Origin: Vibrio ezurae NBRC 102218 | Lineage (GTDB): Bacteria; Pseudomonadota; Gammaproteobacteria; Enterobacterales; Vibrionaceae | Direction: 5' to 3' | DNA: 47,257 nt | Assembly (NCBI RefSeq): GCF_000467185.1 | Contig: NZ_BATM01000011.1 | Location: forward strand, 1 to 47,257 | Shown: in pieces, positions 33,679 to 42,962 of the stretch | How the letters are laid out: each line of letters opens with the position of its first letter | Numbering within the stretch: position 1 is the stretch's first letter | Position numbers and translations under genes: made by a program | The notes under the pieces: model-generated | Told to the model about the DNA's origin: nothing | The model's input: only the letters and a program-made list of their open reading frames with translations | Database searches by the model: none

Positions 33679-34818
33679 TTAATCGATGTACCAATAGCCT
33701 TTGTTAACCAAATCGCACAGTAATGAAACCATAGCGCTAGAGGTTTCGCTAGGCCAGTTATCGGCGCTTATCTGCTCTTGACCACATAATAACTCAATAA
33801 CATCAGTGCACTCGCTTGGCACCTTAATCACTTCACCGTTAATGTACGCGATGCTTGGATCTTGCTCGTGAAATAGGGCGCGCAGTCCTGATACTTTGTC
33901 GATGATCCCACCGGTTTGAATGTGGTTGGCTATTTCTTCACTTTGCCAAAGCGGTTCTGGGGTGATGATATTTAGCTGGTGGCGCGACTGGCTTAACATG
34001 CAACCCATAAAGTCACTGATACATTGTTCATCATCGAGCGAGGCTTTTAGCATTTGGGTTAATGACTGTAGATCGCTTGAGCTGATTTGCCCAAAATTGT
34101 TTTGCGTGCTCAATTCAGGTTTATGCAGGTGCTTATCACCAATATCATTGGCTAAAACGTAGTCGGCGAAATTGCTAATTAGCTCTTGCTCTTTAGGGGA
34201 GCGAAAACCCACCGAGTAACTCATTGACGGTTCTAGTGCGTAGCCATCGTGTGGAAAGCCCGGCGGAATGTATAAGATGTCACCCGGTTCAAGGATGTCA
34301 TCGATAATCGCGTCAAAAGATTCAATTTGGCGTAGGGCGCTGTGGCGACAGGTTTCGACGTACTGACCTTCATCCTTTGCACCTACTCGCCAGTGGCGTT
34401 TACCGCTCCCTTGAATAATAAACACATCGTATTGGTCGATATGAGGGCCAACGCCGCCGTCTTTCACCGAGTAGCTAATCATTAAGTCATCAAATAACCA
34501 CTGTGGCATGGCTTTGAAGGGCTCAACCAATTGAGCCGCGCCTTGGTGCCAGTGATTGGCCGCTTGCACTATGATAGACCAGTTAGATTCATCAAGTTCA
34601 GCGTATTGGTCTTCATTAAAAGGGCCATGTTCTGCTGTCCATTCACCGTTTTTGTTGGACACATAGCGAGAGTCCACTTCTTCTTCCATCGTCAGTCCCG
34701 CTAGCTCTTCTGGCGAAACAGGGTCTTGGAAGTGCGCAAAACCGCCTTTGATGATGGTCGGTTTCTTTTGCCAAAATTCGGCTAAGAATTGCTCTAATGA
34801 AACGGTGAGTTGGTACAT
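33679..34818 (-). CDS. roxA: 50S ribosomal protein L16 arginine hydroxylase (YcfD-type cupin)
   Basis: Fe(II)/2-oxoglutarate oxygenase that hydroxylates an arginine of ribosomal protein L16. The 379 residues hold the JmjC-like cupin with the iron triad His126-x-Asp128 (VGPHIDQYD) and His190 (PPGFPHDGYALE), a 2-oxoglutarate-binding Arg/Lys region (SGKRHWRVGA), the dimerisation helices and a C-terminal winged-helix-like part. The length agrees with E. coli YcfD (373). The SpoU methyltransferase gene lies 55 bases upstream on the same strand, so the two may be co-transcribed; both would act on translation. Confidence 0.93.
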   Translation of the reverse strand: MYQLTVSLEQFLAEFWQKKPTIIKGGFAHFQDPVSPEELAGLTMEEEVDSRYVSNKNGEWTAEHGPFNEDQYAELDESNWSIIVQAANHWHQGAAQLVEPFKAMPQWLFDDLMISYSVKDGGVGPHIDQYDVFIIQGSGKRHWRVGAKDEGQYVETCRHSALRQIESFDAIIDDILEPGDILYIPPGFPHDGYALEPSMSYSVGFRSPKEQELISNFADYVLANDIGDKHLHKPELSTQNNFGQISSSDLQSLTQMLKASLDDEQCISDFMGCMLSQSRHQLNIITPEPLWQSEEIANHIQTGGIIDKVSGLRALFHEQDPSIAYINGEVIKVPSECTDVIELLCGQEQISADNWPSETSSAMVSLLCDLVNKGYWYID

Positions 34819-34873
34819 GGTTTTCCTTAAATTAATGCGTTGGCAAAGATGTATGAAGCATTTAAATGCACAA

Positions 34874-35398
34874 CTAAGACTGTTCGTGCTGAGAGACTTT
34901 TAAGCGATTATTCACATCGCGGCTTTCAAGTACGCGACTAGCATGGTCAATTTCTTGGCCTGATTTTGCCAGTCGGTCATATAAAAGTACGTTTACGGTT
35001 GCGGCAAGGTTCATACAGCCAATGGTGGGTACGTAAACCACTTCGTCAGCTTTATCGACAATGCTTTGCGGGATAGAACTGTCTTCTGGGCCGAAAATAT
35101 AGAGGGCTTTTTGTGGGTGGTTAAACTGTGGCAGTGGCGTTGCGCCTTCTGCCAGTTCCACGCACACAATTTTAATATCAGCATCAAGATCGTCGGTCAT
35201 AGATTGCATCTGATTGAGGGCGATCTTGGTGGTCATATCTTTGGTGTCGGTATGATATTTAGCGGCTTTTGCAAAGCGCTCACCAGTAAATCGCACTTCG
35301 TCGGCTTGGTAACAGCCAGCGGCGCGCATGACGGCCCCAACATTAGTAGGGCTTTTAGGGTTACATAGACCAATAATGGTGAAGTTATTTTTAGACAT
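34874..35398 (-). CDS. SpoU/TrmH-family RNA methyltransferase
   Basis: SPOUT-fold 2'-O-methyltransferase acting on tRNA or rRNA; the target cannot be read from sequence. The three motifs are present in 174 residues: motif 1 NVGAVMRAAG, motif 2 LYIFGPEDSSIP, motif 3 VYVPTIGCMNLAATVNVLLYDR, which builds the knotted SAM site. Motif 3 lacks the SLNVS of TrmH itself, so it is a separate subfamily. I chose ATG at 35398 (MSKNNFTIIGL); a GTG four codons earlier is possible. Short gap to roxA downstream. Confidence 0.88.
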   Translation of the reverse strand: MSKNNFTIIGLCNPKSPTNVGAVMRAAGCYQADEVRFTGERFAKAAKYHTDTKDMTTKIALNQMQSMTDDLDADIKIVCVELAEGATPLPQFNHPQKALYIFGPEDSSIPQSIVDKADEVVYVPTIGCMNLAATVNVLLYDRLAKSGQEIDHASRVLESRDVNNRLKVSQHEQS

Positions 35399-35540
35399 AA
35401 TTTTAGACACAGCTTGTTGAAACGGATGTTAGAGACAGGTTTTGGAAACCGTTTTAAAAAGAATTTTTGACAGCATACAACCTACTCATTGATGCGGGCA
35501 GTATATAGGTCTAGCCAAGAAATAGAAGAGGGGATTGTGA

Positions 35541-35569
35541 TTTGGCTTCTACAGAGCGAAGAAGCCAAA
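35541..35569. other. Inverted repeat between metC and the methyltransferase gene
   Basis: A 10-bp stem (TTTGGCTTCT / AGAAGCCAAA) with a 9-base loop, 25 bases after the metC stop. No T-run follows on the minus strand, so it may be a weak terminator or mRNA 3'-end hairpin. Confidence 0.5.
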
Positions 35570-35593
35570 TATCAACGGGTGACTATTTACAGG

Positions 35594-36802
35594 TTATTGC
35601 GCGTTTAACACGGCGTTGTAACGAGCAAAACCGTTTTCTAAATCTTTGATAAGATCATCAACGTTTTCAAGACCGGTATGAATACGGAATAAAGTACCGG
35701 TAAAGTTAGGATTTGCCACCGTTCTTAGGCTATTAAAGCTGCGTGGTTCATTGGCAAGAATAAGGCTCTCATAGCCGCCCCAAGAATACCCCATACCAAA
35801 CAGTTCCATGCCATCTAATAGTGCAGTGGTCGCTTTGCTGTTTTGTGATTTCATCACAAACGAAAATAGGCCATTGCCACCGGTGAAGTCACGTGCAAAA
35901 TATTCATGACCTGGGCAAGTTTCAAGGGCAGGGTGTCTAACATGATCTACTTCAGGACGAGCTTGTAACCACTTAGCCACCGCTAAACTGCTCTGTTGAT
36001 GTTGCTTTAAGCGCAGATCAAGAGTGCGAATACCGCGCAAACCAAGGTAGGCGTCATCTGGGGAGATACATTGTCCCATCAAATAGCTGTTTTCACGCAG
36101 TTGTTCCCAGTAAGCCTCCGTCGCAATTGCCGTGCCAAGCATTACATCGGAGTGACCTACGATGTATTTTGTGGCCGCTTGGATGGAAATATCAACGCCA
36201 TAGTCAAACGGAGAGAAGTGCAGACCCGCAGACCAAGTGTTATCAAGCATCACAATCATGTCGTTGTTGTGCGCAATCTCAGCAAGCAGTGGTACGTTTT
36301 GCACTTCCATAGTGACTGAACCCGGAGATTCTAAAAACAGAATTTTAGTATTCGGCTGAATTAGCTCGCTAATTTCTTCACCAATGGTGGGTGCGTAGTA
36401 AGTGGTTTCTACACCAAGACGTTTTAGCATGGTGTTACAGAAGTCGCGAGTGGGCTCGTAGCAAGTATCGACCATTAAAATGTGATCGCCGGCTTCGACA
36501 AAAGATAAAATGGCATTGGAAATGGCCGCAGTACCACACGGGTATAACGCACAGCCAAATCCGCCTTCTAGCTCAACCATGGCATCTTGAAAGGCAAAGT
36601 GGGTTTGAGTGCCACGACGACCGTAAAAAAGGGCTTTATTAGCGCGATTAATCGTGGCTTGAGTTTTCTCAGCGACAGTGTCAAATAACACCGTTGATGC
36701 GCGCTGTACCGGAGGGTTTACCACTCCATGAGTGTATTTTTTGTCTCTGCCAGCACTGATAAGTTGCGTTGGTTTCGATACTGGAGATTTGCTTTTAGAC
36801 AT
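35594..36802 (-). CDS. metC: Cystathionine beta-lyase
   Basis: PLP enzyme that splits cystathionine to homocysteine, pyruvate and ammonia in methionine synthesis. The 402 residues carry the Cys/Met-metabolism PLP fold: the PLP-stacking Tyr in YEPTRDF, Asp187 in VMLDNTW, and the Schiff-base Lys212 in QAATKYIVGHSDVMLG. The C-terminal substrate-binding Arg is in LFRIHTGLENVDDLI. The start MSKSKSPVSKPTQLISAGRDKKYTHGVV places the family N terminus at about residue 12. It sits 82 bases downstream of cls on the same strand. A MetJ box would be expected upstream; I did not find a clear one. Confidence 0.93.
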   Translation of the reverse strand: MSKSKSPVSKPTQLISAGRDKKYTHGVVNPPVQRASTVLFDTVAEKTQATINRANKALFYGRRGTQTHFAFQDAMVELEGGFGCALYPCGTAAISNAILSFVEAGDHILMVDTCYEPTRDFCNTMLKRLGVETTYYAPTIGEEISELIQPNTKILFLESPGSVTMEVQNVPLLAEIAHNNDMIVMLDNTWSAGLHFSPFDYGVDISIQAATKYIVGHSDVMLGTAIATEAYWEQLRENSYLMGQCISPDDAYLGLRGIRTLDLRLKQHQQSSLAVAKWLQARPEVDHVRHPALETCPGHEYFARDFTGGNGLFSFVMKSQNSKATTALLDGMELFGMGYSWGGYESLILANEPRSFNSLRTVANPNFTGTLFRIHTGLENVDDLIKDLENGFARYNAVLNAQ

Positions 36803-36884
36803 CTGCCTTCCCTGATGTGGTTTCTTTTCCTTATTTAAACCATGAGCAAGGCAGGCAGTGCAAGTAAAATATCAACAATTAAGA

Positions 36885-38339
36885 TTACAGAATTGGACTA
36901 AATAGATAGAAGACACGTTCTAAGAATCGATGCAGTAGGCTACGTTCACGCCAGCGTGTCTCATCCACTACAGTGGATTGTTCCATATAAGTTTGTTGTA
37001 ACCAGTACAGCTGCTTAGTGAATTCGGCATCATCCACCACTAAAGTCACTTCAAAGTTCAGCCACAGACTGCGCACATCAAGGTTTACGGTACCGATAAG
37101 GCAGTACTGCTCGTCAATGACAACCGACTTGGTATGCAGTAATCCCCCAGTAAACTCATGAATGACCACGCCCGCAGAGAGCAGCTCCGCATAAAAAGCT
37201 TTTGATGCCCAACCGACCATAATTGAGTCGTTGTTTTTCGGAATGATTAGCTCTACTTTTACTCCGCGCTGGGCGGTGGTGCGCAATGTTTGCAATAGCT
37301 CTTCACTTGGCACAAAGTAAGGCGTAGTGATGGTCACCGATTTTAAGGCGCGGCTAATGGAGATGTTCAACACTTGATGAATCAAGTTCTCCGGCATACC
37401 TGGGCCAGATGGCACCACTTGAATGGGGTGCAGTAAGTTATCTTGCTCAATGTGGCATTCAGGCGCGGTAGGGAAAGAGCGCTCGCCAGTTTCTACTTCC
37501 CAGTCCCAGCAATGGATAGCCGACAGTACGTTTACCGTAGGGCCAGTGATACGCACCATCACATCCACCCACATGCCAACCCCGGCATCTTGCTTAAAAT
37601 ACTCAGGATCAACTAAGTTCATGGAACCTGTGTAGGCCACCGCATCATCAATGACGATGATTTTACGGTGCTGACGCAAATCTAAACGGCGTAAGAACAT
37701 ACGAATAGGCTTTACCTTGAGCGCCTGCACCACTTCCACGCCGGCATTTTCCATCATCTGACACCAGGATGAAGAGAAGAACTTCCCACTCCCTGCTGCG
37801 TCCAATAGGATCTGACAACGTACGCCACGTTGTGAGGCGCGAATTAATGCCGACACCACACCGTTAGCTTGTCCACCTTCATTCCAAATATAAAATTCCA
37901 TCCGAATGAAATGCTGCGCAAGTTCAATATCGTCAATGATGGACTTTAATATTTTTTGTGGGGTGTCTTGTAAAGAGAGGGTGTTACCGCACAAAGCAGG
38001 GATACCCATGCGGTTGGTACACAGGTCATCAATATGAGTGATATGGGTTGGGGTTTTTTCTGGTAAATGCGCATTACAGTCTAGCAGTTTGAGAAACCAT
38101 GTTTTATAGGGAATAAACATCGCTTGCGCTCTCTCGGCGCGTTTTTTACCAAGATTAAGCTCGCCAAATAGGAAATAAAAGATAACGCCGATGATCGGCA
38201 GAATGTAGATGATCATCAGCCAAGCTAGCGACACACTGACTGAGCGGCGTTTTATGACCACGCGAATGGTTACACCAGCAACTAACATCCAATATAAGCC
38301 AATCCCTATCAAGGTAAGGGCTTGATAAAATCCTTCCAT
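36885..38339 (-). CDS. clsA: Cardiolipin synthase A
   Basis: Inner-membrane phospholipase-D enzyme that joins two phosphatidylglycerols into cardiolipin and glycerol. The 484 residues match ClsA (486 in E. coli). Two N-terminal helices (about residues 6-26 and 36-56) are followed by two HKD motifs: HRKIIVIDDAVAYTGSMNL and HTKSVVIDEQYCLIGTVNL. The C terminus is basic and aromatic. Single gene, divergent from the pseudouridine synthase. Confidence 0.95.
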   Translation of the reverse strand: MEGFYQALTLIGIGLYWMLVAGVTIRVVIKRRSVSVSLAWLMIIYILPIIGVIFYFLFGELNLGKKRAERAQAMFIPYKTWFLKLLDCNAHLPEKTPTHITHIDDLCTNRMGIPALCGNTLSLQDTPQKILKSIIDDIELAQHFIRMEFYIWNEGGQANGVVSALIRASQRGVRCQILLDAAGSGKFFSSSWCQMMENAGVEVVQALKVKPIRMFLRRLDLRQHRKIIVIDDAVAYTGSMNLVDPEYFKQDAGVGMWVDVMVRITGPTVNVLSAIHCWDWEVETGERSFPTAPECHIEQDNLLHPIQVVPSGPGMPENLIHQVLNISISRALKSVTITTPYFVPSEELLQTLRTTAQRGVKVELIIPKNNDSIMVGWASKAFYAELLSAGVVIHEFTGGLLHTKSVVIDEQYCLIGTVNLDVRSLWLNFEVTLVVDDAEFTKQLYWLQQTYMEQSTVVDETRWRERSLLHRFLERVFYLFSPIL

Positions 38340-38594
38340 TTCTCTCAGTTAATAATCAATCACTTAATAGTTGTAGTGTATACGTAAAAGTGGTGTTTGT
38401 GGGCTTTTTCAGACAAAGCTGTCTATAACGGTGGTTTTCCATGCAAATTTACGCCTAATCTCAACAAGTATTTTGCAAAAGATACACAACAAGAGGTGAA
38501 ATACAGGTATTTTTAACGAAAGTTGGGTTTCCCTTGGCGCTCAGGATATACTACTGAGCTTTCTTTGAGTCACTAGGACACCTATAACTAGCCT

Positions 38595-39281
38595 ATGTTT
38601 GATATAGTCGACGACCAAGCTCAGTTTGTGCTGATTAATAAGCATGCTTCAGTGAGCGTTCATAAAGATGAACAAGAGACCGGATTGTTAGACGAGGTGC
38701 GGCGTTATTTGGGCTGTGGTCCATTATACCTTGTGCATCGATTAGATAAGATGACATCTGGGCTGTTACTTTTGGGTAAGACACAGCAAGCGGCAAGTGA
38801 ATTGTCTCAAGCGTTTGCTCAAAGAAAGGTCGAAAAATTTTATCTGGCGATTTCCGATAAAAAGCCAAAGAAAAAACAAGGTTTGATCAAAGGGGATATG
38901 GCAAAAAGCCGCCGTTCAATGTGGAAGCTTATGCCCACAATGGAAAACCCTGCTATTACCCAGTTTTTTTCAGCTTCTGCCCAAGGCTATCGCATTTTTC
39001 TGTGTAAGCCTAAAACGGGCAAGACTCATCAAATTCGCGTTGCGTTAAAATCGGTCGGCAGTCCAATTGTTGGCGACCCTATTTATTCACCCTCTAGTGA
39101 CAGTGATAGAGGATACCTGCACGCATTTTCTCTTAGTTTTGAGCTAGAGGGTGACAGTTATCGCTATCAGCTTGATCCTAGCTCTGATAGCCGTTTCGGT
39201 GAACTCTGGAAATTGCCTGCAATTCAACAACAAATCAGCGAATGGCAACAACCCCAACGACTTAATTGGCCAAAAATATAA
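38595..39281 (+). CDS. RluA-family pseudouridine synthase
   Basis: Isomerises a uridine to pseudouridine in tRNA or rRNA; the target is unknown. The 228 residues include the catalytic motif HRLDKMTSGLLLLGK (Asp51), the YLAISDKKPKKKQG segment and the KTGKTHQIRVALKSVGSPIVGD motif. It is shorter than RluA/RluD and lacks an S4 domain, which suits the small RluA-like subfamily. No strong RBS precedes the ATG. Its TAA stop overlaps the start of the methyltransferase gene by one base. Confidence 0.9.
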   Translation: MFDIVDDQAQFVLINKHASVSVHKDEQETGLLDEVRRYLGCGPLYLVHRLDKMTSGLLLLGKTQQAASELSQAFAQRKVEKFYLAISDKKPKKKQGLIKGDMAKSRRSMWKLMPTMENPAITQFFSASAQGYRIFLCKPKTGKTHQIRVALKSVGSPIVGDPIYSPSSDSDRGYLHAFSLSFELEGDSYRYQLDPSSDSRFGELWKLPAIQQQISEWQQPQRLNWPKI

Positions 39282-40231
39282 TGAATGATATCTCTCCACC
39301 TATGAATGTAGAGGCGCTACCTCTGTTTTTTTCTGCATTGCAACAAGGTTTAAAAAGCGCTCCGACTGAAGTAAGACGTTTGTTTCACGGGCGAGGACGC
39401 ACAGTGGCAGGTCTGGAGCAGATCACCTGTGATTGGATTGCTCAGCATCTTGTTGTGCAATTATTTAGACCAGTATCAGATGAGTTTCTTGCGCATCTTG
39501 AGCAAGGTTTGCACCAATTAGCCGAGCAGCCAGAACATTCACATATCCGCTCTATCTCGATTCAACATCGATATGAACACGGCGCGCCAACGCAATTTTT
39601 ATTGGGCGAAGGGGAAAGCAAAGTAGAAGTGGTGGAGTCTGGGCTCAAATACTGGATGAATCTTTCTTCAAACCAAAATTCAGGTTTATTCTTAGACATG
39701 CGTTTAGGACGTGACTGGGTAAGGGCAAACGCTGAGGGTAAGAATATTCTTAACCTGTTTGCGTATACCTGTGGCTTCTCGGTGGCAGGGATTGCGGGCG
39801 GCGCGAAGCAAGTAGTGAACATTGATATGGCGCGCTCGTCGTTAAGTCGCGGCCGTGACAATCACAATTTAAACAATCAAGACGTGAGCCGCGTGAAATT
39901 TTTAGCCCATGATATTTTTAAATCTTGGGGCAAACTTAAACGCTTTGGCCCGTATGACTTGATTATTTCCGATCCACCGTCGTTTCAAAAAGGCAGTTTT
40001 GCGTTAACTAAAGATTACCAAAAAATACTGCGCCGCTTGCCTAGTTTACTGGCTGAAAATGGGCAAGTGTTAGCCTGTGCCAATTCGCCTGCGGTCACTT
40101 CAGATTTTGTGATTGATGGTATGGCGGAACATGCTCCTGAACTCAATTATGTGCAACGTTTGGATAATCCTGCGGAATTTGACGATATTGATCCAGAAGC
40201 GAGCTTAAAAGTTCAGCTGTTTTCCCTTTAA
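39281..40231 (+). CDS. Class I SAM-dependent methyltransferase (RlmI/RlmL-like)
   Basis: Rossmann-fold methyltransferase of 316 residues, related to the rRNA cytosine-5/guanine-N2 methyltransferases RlmI and RlmK/L. Residues about 145-160 carry NLFAYTCGFSVAGIAGGA (motif I) and the acidic strand end NIDMARSSL, then motif IV DLIISDPPSFQKG. A N-terminal domain of about 130 residues precedes. I chose ATG at 39281, which shares a base with the upstream TAA (TAATG); the in-frame TTG at 39266 lies inside the upstream gene. Coupling with the pseudouridine synthase suggests both act on the same RNA. A very strong terminator follows. Confidence 0.9.
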   Translation: MNDISPPMNVEALPLFFSALQQGLKSAPTEVRRLFHGRGRTVAGLEQITCDWIAQHLVVQLFRPVSDEFLAHLEQGLHQLAEQPEHSHIRSISIQHRYEHGAPTQFLLGEGESKVEVVESGLKYWMNLSSNQNSGLFLDMRLGRDWVRANAEGKNILNLFAYTCGFSVAGIAGGAKQVVNIDMARSSLSRGRDNHNLNNQDVSRVKFLAHDIFKSWGKLKRFGPYDLIISDPPSFQKGSFALTKDYQKILRRLPSLLAENGQVLACANSPAVTSDFVIDGMAEHAPELNYVQRLDNPAEFDDIDPEASLKVQLFSL

Positions 40232-40257
40232 TTCGGTAAACGCCTTTCACACGCAAT

Positions 40258-40297
40258 AAAAAAGTCCAAAGTGTTGAGAAACACTTTGGACTTTTTT
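40258..40297. terminator. Bidirectional terminator (18-bp stem)
   Basis: A perfect stem AAAAAAGTCCAAAGTGTT / AACACTTTGGACTTTTTT with a GAGA loop (bases 76-79 of 40200s) between the convergent methyltransferase and pilotin genes. Confidence 0.93.
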
Positions 40298-40316
40298 GTG
40301 TTAATGGTTTGAGCTA

Positions 40317-40727
40317 TTAAGACTCTGTGTTGGTCACATCAATGCAGGTTTTCGAGCTAATGACTTGCTCTACGATCAATTGACCACGGTTGTTACGGAT
40401 TTTGATCAGGTAATTGACACCTTTATCCATCGCCGAACGCACGTCTTCTGAGTTGCAGTAATAGGCATTGGCACTTTTGATTAATTGATCCGCTGGTTTA
40501 TGACCTGATTGGTTGTATAGCATCTCAATAATAACGGTTGATTCTTTAGAGGTTGCTCTGGTAATCGTGAGCGGACCATACTCGATAGGTAAGCTTGACG
40601 CCAGAATTCCCGCACGGCGATCGGCCATAAGTTTAAGCTCTCGTTGCTCGCTGCTGCTAGATGCACAGCCTGCAAGAATAAGAGTAGCCAGTGTTAAAAC
40701 GAGTATATTTTTAAATGATGAATACAT
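40317..40727 (-). CDS. aspS: Type II secretion pilotin lipoprotein (GspS-beta/AspS-like)
   Basis: Outer-membrane lipoprotein that guides the type II secretin GspD to the outer membrane. The 136 residues start with a lipoprotein signal (Cys21 in LILAGCA) followed by Ser-rich linker and the pilotin domain (EQRELKLMADRRAGILASSLPIEYGPL). Two further cysteines, Cys91 and Cys128, could form the disulphide seen in this family. I recognise the vibrio AspS pattern from memory, not from a search. It lies two bases after yciI, so it is read as the last gene of yciB-yciA-yciI-aspS. Confidence 0.75.
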   Translation of the reverse strand: MYSSFKNILVLTLATLILAGCASSSSEQRELKLMADRRAGILASSLPIEYGPLTITRATSKESTVIIEMLYNQSGHKPADQLIKSANAYYCNSEDVRSAMDKGVNYLIKIRNNRGQLIVEQVISSKTCIDVTNTES

Positions 40728-40729
40728 AA

Positions 40730-41026
40730 TTAGAATACTTTTTTATAGGGTTTAACAATCACGTCCTGATAGACGCCCGCTTCGATATATGGGTCGTTAT
40801 CAGCCCAAGTTTGAGCGTCTTGTAGCGTTTCAAACTGAGCGATGACAGTTGAGCCGGTAAAGCCCGCTTCACCAGGGTTCTCGCTATCGATTGCGGGCAT
40901 AGGTCCCGCGGTTAATAAACGCCCCTGATCTTGTAGGTCTTGCAGACGAGCTAAGTGTCTATCACGTACACTAGCACGTTTCGGTAATGAATCTTTGACA
41001 TCCTGTGAAAAAATAACATACCACAT
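40730..41026 (-). CDS. yciI: YciI-family protein
   Basis: A 98-residue cytosolic protein with the ferredoxin-like YciI fold. The conserved His ([22 protein letters not shown]) and the Asp in [21 protein letters not shown] are the residues proposed to form its small active site. Biochemical role is unsettled. It follows yciA with an 11-base gap. Confidence 0.92.
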   Translation of the reverse strand: MWYVIFSQDVKDSLPKRASVRDRHLARLQDLQDQGRLLTAGPMPAIDSENPGEAGFTGSTVIAQFETLQDAQTWADNDPYIEAGVYQDVIVKPYKKVF

Positions 41027-41037
41027 AATAAATCCTT

Positions 41038-41430
41038 TTATTTTTCGATTTTTCGAGGGCGACCATTGTTGTCTATAGCAACATAATGGAAAGTCGCTTC
41101 ACACACCAACTCTCTTTCTCCAGCTCGGTCACCCATCACTTTTTTGTTCCAAACTTGCAGTTCAATCGACATAGAAGAGTTGCCAATGTGGCTACATTCA
41201 CCGTGGCAGCATACGATATCGCCAACAGAAACAGGTCTTTTAAATGTAATACTGGATACTGAAACCGTTGCGATACGTCCTTTTGAGATCTCTTTGGCAA
41301 GAATACCGCCGGCAAGATCAAGTTGAGACATAATCCAGCCACCAAAAATATCGCCATTAGCGTTGGTGTCAGCTGGCATTGCCAGTGTTCTTAGTAGCAT
41401 TTCTCCGCGAGGTGAAGACGGGTTACTCAT
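41038..41430 (-). CDS. yciA: Acyl-CoA thioesterase YciA
   Basis: Hot-dog-fold hydrolase that splits a broad range of acyl-CoAs in the cytosol. The 130 residues carry [30 protein letters not shown] (catalytic Asn/Asp and the hot-dog helix), then [15 protein letters not shown]. Its start overlaps the yciB end by eight bases. Confidence 0.94.
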   Translation of the reverse strand: MSNPSSPRGEMLLRTLAMPADTNANGDIFGGWIMSQLDLAGGILAKEISKGRIATVSVSSITFKRPVSVGDIVCCHGECSHIGNSSMSIELQVWNKKVMGDRAGERELVCEATFHYVAIDNNGRPRKIEK

Positions 41431-41968
41431 TGGGTGTTTTACTCTCTTTTGATATGTGTTTGTAGATATAGAGCCCGGTTAATAAAGCAAACACTAGCGT
41501 CGCTATCATTAAACCAAAGACTTTGAAGTTTACCCATACATCAAGGGGAAGGCGAAACGCCACATAGACGTTGACGATGGCACAGGACGCAAAAAAAGCC
41601 ACCCATGCCACATTAATTCTATTCCATATTGAAGTTGGAAGTGTGATTTCTTTTTCCAACATTCCCTTGATAAAGGGTTTTCCTGATAATTGTGTAATAA
41701 GAAGGCCTAGTGCAAATAATGCATAAATTATCGTGACCTTCCATTTAATAAAGTCGTCGTTGTGAAAGGCAATCGTCATCCCCCCAAACACAGTCACAAT
41801 TGCAAAGGTGATAAGCTGCATTTTTTCCACTTTCTTATACAGCACATATGTGACAAGCAGTTGAATAGCGGTCGCTACAATCAATGCCCCTGTTGCTGTA
41901 TAGATGTCATACATCTTGTACAGCACAAAAAAGATAATCAGAGGGATGAAGTCAAGTAGTTGTTTCAT
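41423..41968 (-). CDS. yciB: Inner-membrane protein YciB (septation protein A)
   Basis: Inner-membrane protein of 181 residues with five to six hydrophobic segments (about 5-20, 25-42, 52-68, 80-95, 122-138, 150-166). It has been linked with cell-wall synthesis and septation in E. coli and Shigella. The family opening [30 protein letters not shown] is unmistakable. First gene of the leftward unit; its promoter lies in the 272-base gap before the DsbA-like gene. Confidence 0.94.
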   Translation of the reverse strand: MKQLLDFIPLIIFFVLYKMYDIYTATGALIVATAIQLLVTYVLYKKVEKMQLITFAIVTVFGGMTIAFHNDDFIKWKVTIIYALFALGLLITQLSGKPFIKGMLEKEITLPTSIWNRINVAWVAFFASCAIVNVYVAFRLPLDVWVNFKVFGLMIATLVFALLTGLYIYKHISKESKTPNE

Positions 41969-42240
41969 GGTTCATTCAGACGTCGATATTTGCGTTAGTT
42001 TACCTAAACGGAACAGTGAAATATAGCCGTAGACGGTTTGATAGTCCTAAAATAAGACGATAAATACCTTTGCACTTATCGCGGGAGTCATCCAGTTTTC
42101 AGGTAAATTTACGAAATAAGTCATAGCTCCAGAATTTACAAAATTATTGCGTCTTGTTCGCATTTACTCGACTGCTTTTCTTGCACAATAAAAAGGTTAG
42201 TGCTGTACTGATTTTGATAACACAAACATCAGAGGTATTA

Positions 42241-42867
42241 ATGAACAAAGATGTAACACGCTTATACTATGTTTACGATCCTATGTGCGCATGGTGTTGG
42301 GGATACAAACCCATATGGCAAAAAATAGAAGCGGCATTGAAAGGTAAGATAGACGTTGTGTATCTTGTTGGTGGGCTTGCCCCTGATTCAGATGTACCAA
42401 TGCCCCAGGAGATGCGTACTCAAATTGCATCGTATTGGCATAAAATTGAATCTCAGCTCGGCACTGAGTTTAATCATGACTTTTGGAGCCGTAATACCCC
42501 TAGACGTTCAACGTATCCATCTTGCCGTGCAATGCTTGCTGCAAGACGTCAAAATGCGGAGAAAGAGATGCTTACTGCGGTGCAACATGCCTATTATCTG
42601 CATGCAAAAAACCCCAGTGATAATGAGGTGCTAATTGAGCTGGCGGGGGAGTTAGGGCTTGATGTCGACAAGTTTAAATCTGATTTAGAGTCAAATGACA
42701 TAGAGCAATATCTCAAATCTGAACTGGGTTTCGCCCGTTCCATTGGTGGCAACAGTTTCCCTTCTTTGTTTGTTGCCGATAAAGATACTGTGGTAGAGCT
42801 AGCAATAGACTATAAAAATGCCGCTACGACCATAGAACAAGTGGAACAATTATTGAATTATGCCTAG
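42241..42867 (+). CDS. DsbA-family thioredoxin-fold protein (FrnE-like)
   Basis: A 208-residue thioredoxin-fold protein with the active site CAWC (Cys16, Cys19) in YDPMCAWCWG, a long helical insertion, and the cis-proline region GGNSFPSLFVAD. With this start there is no signal peptide, so it is probably cytosolic, as are the FrnE-type members. I chose ATG at 42241 because AGAGG lies seven to eleven bases upstream; the longer frame adds 29 hydrophobic residues without an RBS. The substrate is unknown. A strong terminator follows. Confidence 0.88.
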   Translation: MNKDVTRLYYVYDPMCAWCWGYKPIWQKIEAALKGKIDVVYLVGGLAPDSDVPMPQEMRTQIASYWHKIESQLGTEFNHDFWSRNTPRRSTYPSCRAMLAARRQNAEKEMLTAVQHAYYLHAKNPSDNEVLIELAGELGLDVDKFKSDLESNDIEQYLKSELGFARSIGGNSFPSLFVADKDTVVELAIDYKNAATTIEQVEQLLNYA

Positions 42868-42920
42868 TAGAAGCCTTCATAGCTGAGCGTTATTGAATCA
42901 TTGAGTCAGCCTTAAACAAC

Positions 42921-42950
42921 AACACCGGGTATTAAACCCGGTGTTTTTTG
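42921..42950. terminator. Terminator after the DsbA-like gene
   Basis: A 9-bp GC-rich stem (AACACCGGG / CCCGGTGTT), a 7-base loop and a T-run. It also lies just past the stop of the convergent symporter gene. Confidence 0.9.
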
Positions 42951-42962
42951 TTTGCGATAAGA

